From Pseudarthrobacter cellobiosi (GTDB taxonomy: Bacteria; Actinomycetota; Actinomycetes; Actinomycetales; Micrococcaceae): DNA of 64,000 nt. The notes under the pieces are model-generated. The model saw only the letters and a program-made list of their open reading frames with translations, was not told where the DNA came from and searched no databases. Position 1 is the stretch's first letter; the number at the start of each line of letters is the position of its first letter. Location: positions 28,106 through 92,105 of the forward strand of contig NZ_JAMXBJ010000035.1 of NCBI RefSeq assembly GCF_023913755.1, given 5' to 3'. The translations under genes were made by a program, and so were the position numbers. Below are positions 50,502-58,743 of the stretch, in pieces.

Positions 50502-51467
50502 CTAGAAGTAGTGCGGGAAGCGGGACCAGTCCGGGTCCCGTTTCTCCAGGAAGGCTTCCTTGCCTTCCACCGCCTCGTCTGTCATATAGGCCAGGCGCGT
50601 GGCTTCGCCGGCGAAGACCTGCTGGCCGGCCAGGCCGTCGTCGGCAAGGTTGAAGGCGAATTTCAGCATGCGGATGGCCTGCGGTGACTGCCGGGCGATG
50701 TCCGCGGCGTATTCCAGGGCCACCTCTTCGAGGCGCTCGTGGTCCACGGCCTCGTTCACAGCGCCCATGCGGACCATGTCGTCCGCGGAGTACTCGCGGG
50801 CCAGGAAGAAGATCTCGCGGGCGGACTTCTGGCCGATCTGGCGGGCCAGCAGCGCCGAGCCGTACCCGGCGTCGAAACTTCCCACCGTGGCGTCTGTCTG
50901 CTTGAACTTGCCGTGCTGGCGGGAGGCGATGGTGAGGTCCGAGACCACGTGCAGGGAGTGCCCGCCGCCGGCGGCCCAGCCGTTCACGACAGCGATGACC
51001 ACCTTGGGCATGGTCCGCATGAGCCGCTGGACCTCGAGGATGTGGAGGCGCCCGGCGCGGGCGGGATCGATGGTTTCCGTGGTCTCACCGTCTGCATAGC
51101 GGTACCCGTCCCGGCCGCGGATCCGCTGGTCCCCGCCGGAGCAGAAGCTGTGTCCGCCGTCCTTGGGGGAGGGGCCGTTGCCGGTGAGCAGGACCGTGGC
51201 GACGTCCGGGGTCATGCGGGCGTGGTCCATGGCGCGGTAGAGCTCGTCCACGGTGCCGGGGCGGAAGGCGTTGCGGACTTCCGGGCGGTTGAAGGCGATG
51301 CGGACGGTGGGCAGGTCCCTGGTTTCCGTTCCGGTTGTTGAGCCCGTCGAAACACGCTCTACCTGCCGGTGGTAGGTCATGTCCTGGAAATTGTCGAAAC
51401 CCGACACGGTGCGCCAGCGGGTGGGGTCAAAGACGTCGGACACCTTGGCGGGAATTTGGTTGCTCAC
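50502..51467 (-). CDS. menB: 1,4-Dihydroxy-2-naphthoyl-CoA synthase
   Basis: A 321-aa crotonase-fold enzyme that closes the second ring of menaquinone. Features: RIAFNRPEVRNAFRP, GGHSFCSGGDQRIRG (oxyanion and substrate loop), VVNGWAAGGGHSL, and the end YMTDEAVEGKEAFLEKRDPDWSRFPHYF. The start is GTG 51467 with TAGACT 6 nt upstream (leaderless). Residues about 37-54 (RQVERVSTGSTTGTETRD) are an extra loop whose DNA matches the short dispersed repeat at 51332-51352; I expect a shorter linker in relatives. Confidence 0.93.
   Translation of the reverse strand: MSNQIPAKVSDVFDPTRWRTVSGFDNFQDMTYHRQVERVSTGSTTGTETRDLPTVRIAFNRPEVRNAFRPGTVDELYRAMDHARMTPDVATVLLTGNGPSPKDGGHSFCSGGDQRIRGRDGYRYADGETTETIDPARAGRLHILEVQRLMRTMPKVVIAVVNGWAAGGGHSLHVVSDLTIASRQHGKFKQTDATVGSFDAGYGSALLARQIGQKSAREIFFLAREYSADDMVRMGAVNEAVDHERLEEVALEYAADIARQSPQAIRMLKFAFNLADDGLAGQQVFAGEATRLAYMTDEAVEGKEAFLEKRDPDWSRFPHYF
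51332..51352 (-). repeat. Dispersed short repeat copy inside menB
   Basis: On the plus strand GGTTGTTGAGCCCGTCGAAAC resembles the intergenic copies at 6161-6178 and 63747-63766 (core GAGCCTGTCGAA, one C for T here). Read in menB it encodes VSTGSTT. It is therefore a repeat copy captured in a coding sequence, in frame. Confidence 0.6.
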
Positions 51468-51529
51468 CGGACAAGTCTAGTAATCGGGTCAGCTGATGCA
51501 GAACCCGTTGCCCTCGGGTACGGCAGCTG

Positions 51530-52291
51530 TCAGGGCTGGACCTGCTGCAACTGCTCGAATAGCTCGGGCGGGATGGCGTAGATGAAGATGACCGCCAGCA
51601 GGTTCTTCGCCGCGTGCACAAAGTAGGAGAACATCAGGTTTTTCCCGGTCCACACGTAGACAAATACCAGCGTGGCGCCCATGGCCAGATAGGGGAGCAA
51701 CGCACTGAGCGTGATGGCTTCCTGGCCTGCGATATGGATGCCAGCAAAGAGGACCACAGAGAGGGCACAGCACAGCCAGATGTTGAGCTGGCGGCTGAGC
51801 TTGCCGATCAGCAGGTGCCGGAAGATGTACTCCTCCACAAACGGGCCCACCACCACCAGGACAGGCACCATCAGCCAGGCAGGGACCTGTTGCATCAGCG
51901 CCTGCAGTCCGGCTTGGTTTGCCGACGTCTCGACTCCGCCAGCGGCCGACACCACCACGGCCGTGAGGATCATCATGGCCACCACCGCCGCGGGCACCAT
52001 CAGCAGCGTGAACCACGGACGGGTGGCCAGCACGCGCAGGTCCCGGGCCGCCACCCGGCGGGCGGCGGCCAGCGCCAGGATCCCGATCGAGCCATAGAAG
52101 ATGAGGTTCACGCCGTACGACGCTGCGGCCGGGCTGGGGGCAAACTGGCTTATGAACGGGACCAGCAGTTCCCCGGCCACGGCGAAGAGCCCGGCCGCGG
52201 CCACATAGAGGCCGACGGCGGTGAAATCAAGGGCGGAAGACCGGTACAGCTCGGGCTGCGGCGCGGGTGGTTTCCGGTGTGTGGTGGCCAT
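51530..52291 (-). CDS. CPBP-family intramembrane metalloprotease
   Basis: A 253-aa membrane protein with seven or so helices and the CPBP (CAAX protease/bacteriocin-processing) motifs: motif 1 GPFVEEYIFRHLL (EExxxR), motif 2 FAGIHI and the C-terminal FVHAAKN. Members cleave prenylated proteins or act in peptide processing and immunity; the role here is unknown and it is far from the bacteriocin locus. TAGGCT lies 6 nt before the ATG: leaderless. A long inverted repeat lies just upstream. Confidence 0.87.
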   Translation of the reverse strand: MATTHRKPPAPQPELYRSSALDFTAVGLYVAAAGLFAVAGELLVPFISQFAPSPAAASYGVNLIFYGSIGILALAAARRVAARDLRVLATRPWFTLLMVPAAVVAMMILTAVVVSAAGGVETSANQAGLQALMQQVPAWLMVPVLVVVGPFVEEYIFRHLLIGKLSRQLNIWLCCALSVVLFAGIHIAGQEAITLSALLPYLAMGATLVFVYVWTGKNLMFSYFVHAAKNLLAVIFIYAIPPELFEQLQQVQP

Positions 52292-52309
52292 GTCTTCAGC
52301 CTAGCTCCA

Positions 52310-52377
52310 CCCCAACTAGGTAGCGCTAACTGTCGTTTTGAGGCCCCAAAGCGACAGTTAGCGCTACCTAGTTGGGG
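52310..52377. repeat. Long inverted repeat (REP-like), 26-bp arms
   Basis: Arms 52310-52335 and 52352-52377 are perfectly complementary (outer part CCCCAACTAGGTAGCGC) with a 16-nt loop that extends the stem with one mismatch. The element lies between divergent genes, where no terminator is expected, so it is more likely a mobile or repetitive extragenic palindrome. The arms contain AGCGCT. Confidence 0.85.
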
Positions 52378-52401
52378 CGGGTCGTGCTGGTGGGCGTCAC
52401 A

Positions 52402-52431
52402 TTGCGGGGCCAGATCGGCGTCCGGTAGAAT
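52402..52431 (+). promoter_or_regulatory. Leaderless promoter of the metal importer operon
   Basis: TTGCGG (52402-52407), 18 nt, then TAGAAT (52426-52431), which ends 7 nt before ATG 52439. No ribosome binding site is present, so transcription likely starts at the ATG. No metal-regulator palindrome was recognised. Confidence 0.55.
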
Positions 52432-52438
52432 ATTCGGC

Positions 52439-53449
52439 ATGCCTAACTTTTTGTTTCGGCGCGCCAAAGTAGCCATCCGAACCCTCGCCCGGGGAACGGC
52501 GGCGTTCCGCGCTGCCGGCGCCGCCGCCGTCGTCCTCCTGTCACTCTCCCTTACCGCGTGCGGGGGTGACGCGTCAGGCAACAGCGACAGTGACAAGCCG
52601 GTGGTCCTGACCACCTTCACGGTGCTGGCCGACGTCGCCCGGAACGTTGCGGGGGACAAGCTCACCGTGGAGTCGATCACCAAGGCGGGCGCCGAAATCC
52701 ACGGCTACGAACCCACCCCCGGCGACATACGCAAGGCGGCCAAGGCGGATCTCATCCTTGACAACGGCCTGAACCTCGAAGCCTGGTTCGGGCAGTTCGT
52801 GGAGGGCCTGGACGTGCCGCACGCCGTGGTCAGTGACGGTGTGGAAGTCATGTCCATCAGCGAGGACTCCTACCAGGGCAAACCGAACCCGCATGCGTGG
52901 ATGTCGCCGGTGAACGTGCAGATCTATGTGGACAACATGGTGAAGGCGTTCAGCGAGCTTGACCCGGAGAACGCCGCGGCTTTCAAGGCCAACGGTGACG
53001 CGTACAAGGCCGAACTGCAGGGTGTGCAGGACGAGATTAAGGCAAGCCTCGCTGGCCTCCCGGAGAACCAGCGCGCCCTGGTGACCTGCGAAGGCGCCTT
53101 CTCCTATCTGGCCCGCGACGCCGGGCTCAAAGAGGTCTACATCTGGGCGGTCAACGCCGAACAGCAGGCCACGCCGCAGCAGATCACCCGCGCCATCGAG
53201 TACGTCAAGGCGAACCAGGTTCCCGCCGTGTTCTGTGAATCAACGGTGTCCGATGCCCCCATGCAGCAGCTGGTGGGCGCCACCGGCGCGAAGTTCGGCG
53301 GCACACTTTATGTGGATTCGCTGTCCGAAGCCGACGGTCCCGTACCCACTTACCTGGACCTGATCAGGCACGACGCCGATGTCATCACCAAGGCCCTGGC
53401 CGGCACCTCAACCGGCACCTCCACCGGCTCCGCAGCAGGGGCGAAGTAA
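52439..53449 (+). CDS. Metal (Mn/Zn/Fe) ABC solute-binding lipoprotein
   Basis: A 336-aa cluster A-I (ZnuA/PsaA-type) binding protein. The basic N-terminus and lipobox LTAC (Cys about 42) show a lipoprotein. The metal ligands seen are His in AEIHGYEPTPGD, His in NPHAWMSP, Glu in TCEGAFSY and Asp in YVDSLSEAD: a His-His-Glu-Asp set more like Mn/Fe-type than three-His Zn-type proteins. No His-rich loop. It overlaps the ATPase gene by one base (TAATG). Confidence 0.9.
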   Translation: MPNFLFRRAKVAIRTLARGTAAFRAAGAAAVVLLSLSLTACGGDASGNSDSDKPVVLTTFTVLADVARNVAGDKLTVESITKAGAEIHGYEPTPGDIRKAAKADLILDNGLNLEAWFGQFVEGLDVPHAVVSDGVEVMSISEDSYQGKPNPHAWMSPVNVQIYVDNMVKAFSELDPENAAAFKANGDAYKAELQGVQDEIKASLAGLPENQRALVTCEGAFSYLARDAGLKEVYIWAVNAEQQATPQQITRAIEYVKANQVPAVFCESTVSDAPMQQLVGATGAKFGGTLYVDSLSEADGPVPTYLDLIRHDADVITKALAGTSTGTSTGSAAGAK

Positions 53450-54249
53450 TGAGCACCCCGGCCATCCTGGTTGAAAACGTCACCGTCCACTACGGCGAGG
53501 TCCTGGCGCTCGATTCCGCCTCGCTCACCGTGGACGCCGCCCGGATCTGCGGCCTGATCGGCATGAATGGGTCCGGGAAATCCACCCTGTTCAAGGTGAT
53601 CATGGGAATGATCAAGCCCGACGCCGGCCGCGTGCTGATCGGCGGACAGTCACCCACCAGGGCGCGCAAGGAGGGCGGGATCGGCTACGTGCCGCAGAGC
53701 GAGGATGTTGACTGGCAGTTCCCGCTGTCTGTCCGCGATGTGGTGATGATGGGCCGCTACGGGCACCAGGGCTTCACCCGGCGCCCCTCCAAGGCCGACC
53801 GCGCCGCCGTCGACCAGGCACTGGACCGCGTGGAACTGGGCGAGTACGCGGAGCGGCAGATCGGGCAGCTGTCCGGCGGGCAGAAGAAGCGTGCTTTTGT
53901 GGCCCGCGGCATCGCCCAGGGTGCCACCATGATGCTCCTGGACGAACCGTTCGCCGGTGTGGACAAGCGCTCCGAGGCCACCATCACCCGGCTGCTGCGC
54001 GAGCTCGCCTCCGACGGCTGCACTATCCTGATCTCCACCCACGACCTCCACGCCCTGCCCAACCTGTGCGACGAAGCCGTACTCCTCATGCGCCGGGTCC
54101 TGATGCACGGCGCCCCGGAACTGGTCCTGCAGCCGGAGAACCTCGCCATGGCGTTCGGCCTGGATGTGCTGAACCGCGAGCTCCCGGAACCTGCCCACCC
54201 CGCCACCACCAGCGCGGCTACCCACGCCGGCACCGAGAGCAGGGGCTGA
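53449..54249 (+). CDS. Metal ABC importer ATPase
   Basis: A 266-aa ABC ATPase of the MntA/ZnuC type. Walker A is GMNGSGKST (about 40-48), Q-loop GYVPQSEDVDWQFP (the usual EDVDW of manganese/iron ATPases), signature LSGGQKKR, Walker B MLLDEPFAGVD and H-loop STHD. The Pro/Ala/Thr-rich tail is extra. It works with the adjacent binding protein and permease. Confidence 0.92.
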   Translation: MSTPAILVENVTVHYGEVLALDSASLTVDAARICGLIGMNGSGKSTLFKVIMGMIKPDAGRVLIGGQSPTRARKEGGIGYVPQSEDVDWQFPLSVRDVVMMGRYGHQGFTRRPSKADRAAVDQALDRVELGEYAERQIGQLSGGQKKRAFVARGIAQGATMMLLDEPFAGVDKRSEATITRLLRELASDGCTILISTHDLHALPNLCDEAVLLMRRVLMHGAPELVLQPENLAMAFGLDVLNRELPEPAHPATTSAATHAGTESRG

Positions 54250-54252
54250 CCC

Positions 54253-55131
54253 ATGGAACTCCTCGACATCCTGCTCGAACCGCTCAGCTACGACTTCATG
54301 GTCCGCGCCATCATCACCACCGCGCTCGCCGCCGTCGTCTGTGCCGTCCTCAGCTGCTGGCTGGTGCTGATCGGCTGGTCCCTGATGGGCGACGCCGTCT
54401 CCCACGCAGTGCTGCCCGGCGTAGTGCTGGCCTACATAGTTGGCGCCCCGTTCGCGCTCGGTGCGCTGGTGTTCGCGCTGATTGCGGTGACCCTGATCGG
54501 CGTCGTCCGCAACACCAGCCGGGTGAAGGAGGACGCCGCGATCGGCATTGTGTTCACGTCGCTGTTTGCCCTTGGCCTGGTGCTGATCTCGGTCACACCC
54601 AGCCAGACGGACCTGAACCACATCATCTTCGGCAACCTCCTGGGCGTCAGCATCCCGGACCTGATCCAGGTGCTGGTGCTGGGCGTCGTCGCCTTCGTCA
54701 TCCTGATCCTGAAGCGCCGCGACCTGACCCTCTATGCGTTCGATCCCACGCACGCCCACGCGATCGGGCTCTCCCCGAAACGGCTGGGGGCGCTGCTCAT
54801 GGGGCTGCTGGCGCTGACGTCGGTGGTGGCGCTGCAGACAGTGGGTGTGGTGCTGGTGGTGGCCATGCTCATCATCCCCGGCGCCACGGCCTACCTGCTC
54901 ACGGACCGCTTCAACCGGATGCTGGTCATCGCCCCGGTGATTTCAGCGGTGTGCTCCATCGCCGGCATCTACTTCAGCTACTACCTGGACACGGCTTCGG
55001 GCGCCATGGTGGTGCTCACGCAGGGCGTGGTGTTCGCCGCCGTCTACCTGTTCAGCCCTCGGCAAGGACTGATCGGCACCCGGCTGGCGAAGGCCCGCCG
55101 CAGGAAGGCCGCCGCGCTTCTGGTTGGCTAG
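54253..55131 (+). CDS. Metal ABC importer permease
   Basis: A 292-aa membrane protein of the ZnuB/MntB (ABC-3) family with about eight helices. Conserved are LIGWSLMGDAVSHAVLPGVVLAY, LFALGLVLIS and QTVGVVLVVAMLIIPGATAYLLTDRF. It begins 3 nt after the ATPase stop and ends the operon. Confidence 0.92.
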   Translation: MELLDILLEPLSYDFMVRAIITTALAAVVCAVLSCWLVLIGWSLMGDAVSHAVLPGVVLAYIVGAPFALGALVFALIAVTLIGVVRNTSRVKEDAAIGIVFTSLFALGLVLISVTPSQTDLNHIIFGNLLGVSIPDLIQVLVLGVVAFVILILKRRDLTLYAFDPTHAHAIGLSPKRLGALLMGLLALTSVVALQTVGVVLVVAMLIIPGATAYLLTDRFNRMLVIAPVISAVCSIAGIYFSYYLDTASGAMVVLTQGVVFAAVYLFSPRQGLIGTRLAKARRRKAAALLVG

Positions 55132-55230
55132 GCCCGGACGGACTTGCGGTTGTGATGACCGTTTGGGTGCCTGCCATGACTTTTCCTTTGCAGAGGTCAT
55201 GCCTGGTGTGGTTCTTTACCTGGTGGAGTT

Positions 55231-56094
55231 TTACCGCGTGGGAACAGGGGAACGCCGCACGGTGATATCGCCGTAGGCGCTGCGGGCGCGGATCTCCACT
55301 TTGGCGTCCGTCTCGCTTGGCCCGGTGGTGGCGTCGAGTCCGTTGCGGACGCGCCCGTACTTTGTGCTGAGGTCCAGCCACGCGGCGCTGCCTTCGCGGA
55401 CGCCGATGGCCAACGAACCCGCGGCGGTCTGGATGGTCAGGATTCCGCGGGCCACCTCGCCGACCGTGATGTCGCCGTTGGAGGCCTTGATAGTGGTGGT
55501 GTCGCCGGCCCGTTCAACGGCGACGTCCCCGTTGGCGGCACTGACCTTGAGTTCACCGGCGGCATCCACGATGTACGTGCTGCCGTTGCCGTTCTTGACG
55601 CTGGCGGTCCCATCGATTTCCCGGATCCGGATCTTGCCCGAGCCGGTCTTGATCTCGGCCCGCCCCGCGACGCGTTCCACGGTCACATCGCCCATGCCCG
55701 TGTGGACCCGGAGTTCCGTGCAGTGATCGAGCTGGACGTGGCCCATTTCCGTCTTCAGTTCGGCGGAGCTGAATTCACCTTCGCAGCGGAGGTCGCCCAT
55801 GCCGGACTTCAACTCCAGGCTGCAGCCGATGGGCACTTCAACGGTGATGTCCACGGCGCCGCCGTCGCCGAACCAGCTGTGGCGGCGCTGGGGTCGCAGC
55901 CGTACCTGCAGGCGTCCATCCGTGTAGTCCACGGTGGTCTGCTCCGCCGCCTTGATGTCCAGGGCCCGGGTTACCTCGCGGGGCCGGATGTTGACTACGG
56001 TGTCGGTGCGGTTGCCGGCGACAATCAGAATGTCGGCACGGACGGACACGTCCACTACGACGGCGATTGGTTGGGGGGTCTCGAAGATTGTCAT
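55231..56094 (-). CDS. DUF4097-family beta-helix-like protein
   Basis: A 287-aa protein made of repeating short beta-strand units: SGMGDLRCEG, TEMGHVQLDH, TGMGDVTVER, TGSGKIRIRE, NGNGSTYIVD, ANGDVAVER and SNGDITVGE, the DUF4097/putative adhesin pattern of stacked beta turns. No signal peptide or membrane segment. Role unknown. ATG 56094 overlaps the stop of the ribbon-helix-helix gene (TGATG), so the pair is translationally coupled; ATG 56106 is an alternative. Confidence 0.85.
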   Translation of the reverse strand: MTIFETPQPIAVVVDVSVRADILIVAGNRTDTVVNIRPREVTRALDIKAAEQTTVDYTDGRLQVRLRPQRRHSWFGDGGAVDITVEVPIGCSLELKSGMGDLRCEGEFSSAELKTEMGHVQLDHCTELRVHTGMGDVTVERVAGRAEIKTGSGKIRIREIDGTASVKNGNGSTYIVDAAGELKVSAANGDVAVERAGDTTTIKASNGDITVGEVARGILTIQTAAGSLAIGVREGSAAWLDLSTKYGRVRNGLDATTGPSETDAKVEIRARSAYGDITVRRSPVPTR

Positions 56095-56609
56095 CAGCGT
56101 GCCCATCCTGTGAAGTTCTGCTCGCCGGGATCGCGGCGAATGGTCCGATGGGTGGATTGGCTGCCGTTGAGCGCGTCCGCGACGGCCCGGATCAGCCAGG
56201 AGTTCACGGACAGGCCTTCAAGGCCGGCGGCCTCTTCAACCTGCTGCTTGAGGTGGTCCGGAAGGCGGAGCGTCGTGCGCGAGGTGCTGGCGCCGTCGAA
56301 CACTTCCGGGGCCTGCCGGGCCGGCTGGCTGGAGCGTTCAGTCACCAATTCGAAGTCGCTGGCGGCGGGCGGGCTGGTAACCACAAACTCCGGATCGCGG
56401 CCCCGGAGCCGTACCTCCACCGACGCCGGGGCCAGCTCGAGGGTGATCTCGCTGGCGGCGTCGGAGAGGGCTTCGAGGAGGACGAGCCGGACAGTGGAGT
56501 CAAGCGCGGCAGTGAGGCGTTCGCTGAGTTCCCGGGCCTCAGGGCCACCGGCTTCGGCGGCAACACCCAGCTGATGCTGGACGGCGGAGACGTATTGGTT
56601 GAGTTGCAT
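56094..56609 (-). CDS. Protein with C-terminal ribbon-helix-helix (HicB-like) domain
   Basis: A 171-aa protein. The N-terminal 85 residues are helical/beta and unassigned. The C-terminal part has a strand and two helices, RTTLRLPDHLKQQVEEAA then LSVNSWLIRAVADAL, typical of ribbon-helix-helix DNA-binding domains such as HicB. It is probably a regulator of its own operon with the DUF4097 gene. No toxin gene is next to it, so a toxin-antitoxin role is not supported. Confidence 0.8.
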   Translation of the reverse strand: MQLNQYVSAVQHQLGVAAEAGGPEARELSERLTAALDSTVRLVLLEALSDAASEITLELAPASVEVRLRGRDPEFVVTSPPAASDFELVTERSSQPARQAPEVFDGASTSRTTLRLPDHLKQQVEEAAGLEGLSVNSWLIRAVADALNGSQSTHRTIRRDPGEQNFTGWAR

Positions 56610-56772
56610 GACACCATGCTGACGTCATTTTGGTGTCACGTCAATACTTTCTGGCGAATAATGGCGTCACCGGTGGTGTCCCGGCTTGACGCTGCGGCTT
56701 CCGGCGGGGAAGCTGGAGCGATGAAGTCCTGAGCAGCAGCCCGGCAATGCCGGACTGTTCCCCCGAATCCAG

Positions 56773-56802
56773 GGCCGCCGTCGAGCACCAGTTCCGGCGG
56801 CC
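56773..56802 (+). promoter_or_regulatory. Hairpin in the leader before the ABC-F gene
   Basis: GGCCGCCG and CGGCGGCC form a perfect 8-bp stem with a 14-nt loop, ending 28 nt before the TTG start of the ABC-F gene. A smaller CCGGCA/TGCCGG hairpin precedes it. Antibiotic-resistance ABC-F genes are often under leader attenuation, so a role is possible but not shown. Confidence 0.3.
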
Positions 56803-56830
56803 ACACTGCGGAATCTTGCGAGGACTTGTC

Positions 56831-58552
56831 TTGACTGAACACCTGAACCTTTCCGGCGTCTCCCACGGCTACGGCGACCGGCAATTGCTGGACGGAATCG
56901 GCCTGGTCATCACGGCCGGCGAGCATGTTGCCATCGTCGGCGAAAACGGTGCCGGCAAATCCACGCTGCTCCGGATCCTGGCCGGGCTGGAAGCGCCCGA
57001 CGAAGGAACTGCGGTCAGCCACGGCCGCGTGGGCTACCTTGCCCAGACGCACGGCCTGCCCGAATCCTTCACCGTGGGCGCCGCCGTCGACGCTTCCCTG
57101 GCCTCGCTGCGCGCCCTCGAAGCCGAACTTGACCGGCTGGAGGCCGGCCTCGCCGATGCCGAGGACGACGAGCTGGAAACCTACGGCCGGCTGCAGACCG
57201 AGTACCAGCTGCGCGAGGGCTACGCCGCGGAATCCCGAGTGGAGGCGGCGCTCGACCGGCTGGGCCTGGGTGGCCTGGACCGGAAGCGAACGCTGGGATC
57301 GCTCTCCGGCGGCGAGCAGGAGCGCGTGGCGCTGGCGTGTGTCCTGGCCGATCCGGCGGACATCCTGCTCCTGGACGAACCCACCAACCATCTCGATGCC
57401 CGCGGAACCGCCTGGCTGGAGGACCGGCTGGCCGCCCATCGCGGGACAGTGGTGGTGGTGTCCCACGACCGCGTGCTGCTCCGCAAGGTGGCCAGTACCG
57501 TGATTGAGGTTGATGCCGAGCGCCGTACCGTGACCCGCTACGGCAACGGCTACGACGGCTACCTCCGCGAGAAGGCCGCCGAACGCCAGCGCTGGGTCCA
57601 GCAGTACCACGAGTGGATCGACGCGATGGAGGCGGAGCAGCGGCAGGCGGACACCGTGACCGACAGGATGGGCTATGCCCGCAAGCGCGACAACGACAAG
57701 ATGGGCTTCGACTTCAAGGCCGGCACCTGGCAGAAAGCGGCGACCAGCAAGGTCCGCAACGCGCAGGAACGGCTCCGTCGGCTGGAAGCGAGCCCCATTG
57801 ACCGCCCGCCGGTGCCGCTGCGGCTTGCGGCGGAGCTCGCCGTGGAACCGGAGGCTCTGTCTGTGGCGCCTGCGGGGCCCGGGGCAGCTGCCGCACCCGG
57901 GGATGACTCGCTCTTGACCGCGTCGGCGGTCCTCGTGGCCCGAGGCGTCGCAGTTCCCGGCCGCCTGGGCGTCACTGATTTCGTGGCCCGCACGGGCGAG
58001 AAGATCCTCATCACGGGTCCGAACGGCGCCGGCAAATCCACGCTGCTCTCCGTGCTGGCGGGAACCTTGGAGCCCGCCGAAGGGTTGGTTCAGCGGCCTG
58101 CGCGGATCGGCTACCTGCAGCAGGAACTCGAACTGCCGCAGCGGCCCACGCTCCGCCTGCTGCCGGCCTTCGCGGCCGGCCTTGGCGGCAACATCGATGA
58201 GCACGCCGAGGCACTCCTGCGCCTGGGGCTGTTCCGCACCAGCGAGTTCCACGTCCCGGTGGGCAGCCTGTCCGCGGGCCAGCAGCGCAGGCTTGCCCTG
58301 GCCCGGCTGCTGCTGGGCGGCTACGGCACGCTCATTGTGGATGAACCCACCAACCACCTGGCGCCGGTTCTGGTGGAACAGCTCGAGGAGGCGCTCGCCG
58401 GCTTCACCGGGACCCTGGTTATGGTCAGCCACGACCGCGCCCTTCGGGACTGGTTTGCCCGGTGCGCGAAGAAGACCGACAACTCGCGCACGGACGAGGC
58501 CGGGCGCTGGATCCGGTACTCGATGGACAAGGGCGTGCTGGCTGCGGCCTGA
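56831..58552 (+). CDS. ABC-F family ATPase, possible antibiotic resistance factor
   Basis: A 573-aa soluble protein with two ABC domains and no membrane segments. Domain 1 has GENGAGKST, LSGGEQ and LLLDEPTNHLD; domain 2 has GPNGAGKST, LSAGQQRR and IVDEPTNHLAP. A charged linker near 240-330 (DRMGYARKRDNDKMGFDFKAG) joins them. ABC-F proteins act on the ribosome; some protect it from macrolides, lincosamides or pleuromutilins. Which group this belongs to cannot be decided by eye. TTG 56831 is chosen for GAGG 7 nt upstream. Confidence 0.88.
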   Translation: MTEHLNLSGVSHGYGDRQLLDGIGLVITAGEHVAIVGENGAGKSTLLRILAGLEAPDEGTAVSHGRVGYLAQTHGLPESFTVGAAVDASLASLRALEAELDRLEAGLADAEDDELETYGRLQTEYQLREGYAAESRVEAALDRLGLGGLDRKRTLGSLSGGEQERVALACVLADPADILLLDEPTNHLDARGTAWLEDRLAAHRGTVVVVSHDRVLLRKVASTVIEVDAERRTVTRYGNGYDGYLREKAAERQRWVQQYHEWIDAMEAEQRQADTVTDRMGYARKRDNDKMGFDFKAGTWQKAATSKVRNAQERLRRLEASPIDRPPVPLRLAAELAVEPEALSVAPAGPGAAAAPGDDSLLTASAVLVARGVAVPGRLGVTDFVARTGEKILITGPNGAGKSTLLSVLAGTLEPAEGLVQRPARIGYLQQELELPQRPTLRLLPAFAAGLGGNIDEHAEALLRLGLFRTSEFHVPVGSLSAGQQRRLALARLLLGGYGTLIVDEPTNHLAPVLVEQLEEALAGFTGTLVMVSHDRALRDWFARCAKKTDNSRTDEAGRWIRYSMDKGVLAAA

Positions 58553-58743
58553 AGCAGCCAAGACACACCACCGTCCTTGGGGGCCACGACTGCCCGTGCC
58601 CGAAACGGCGCAAGAGCCCCGGCGGCGGCGCGGAAACGGTGAGTTTTGCGTAAAAAGATTGTTACCCACCGACCGGCAGGCGGAAACATCGGCGGCGGAA
58701 GATAGGCCTATGCCAGTCTCCCGCCGGCCGAAAGGATCTGTCC

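Noticed and set aside
51530..52291. CPBP protease considered as the processing enzyme for the circular bacteriocin.
   Set aside because: It lies about 48 kb away between menB and a metal importer, and has its own promoter; no link is visible.
55132..55230. Imperfect ATGAC/GTCAT pairing after the metal permease gene, considered as a terminator.
   Set aside because: The stem is only about 5 bp with a long loop and no T-run, too weak to support a feature.
56094..56609. HicB-like domain considered as part of a toxin-antitoxin pair.
   Set aside because: No HicA-like or other toxin gene is adjacent; the partner is a DUF4097 protein.
58633..58711. GTTAC and GAAAC words and an ATAGGCCTAT palindrome before the nirB operon, considered as a GlnR box.
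   Set aside because: Spacing between GTTAC and GAAAC is 17 nt, not the 6-nt alternation expected of GlnR sites, so the match is too weak to annotate.
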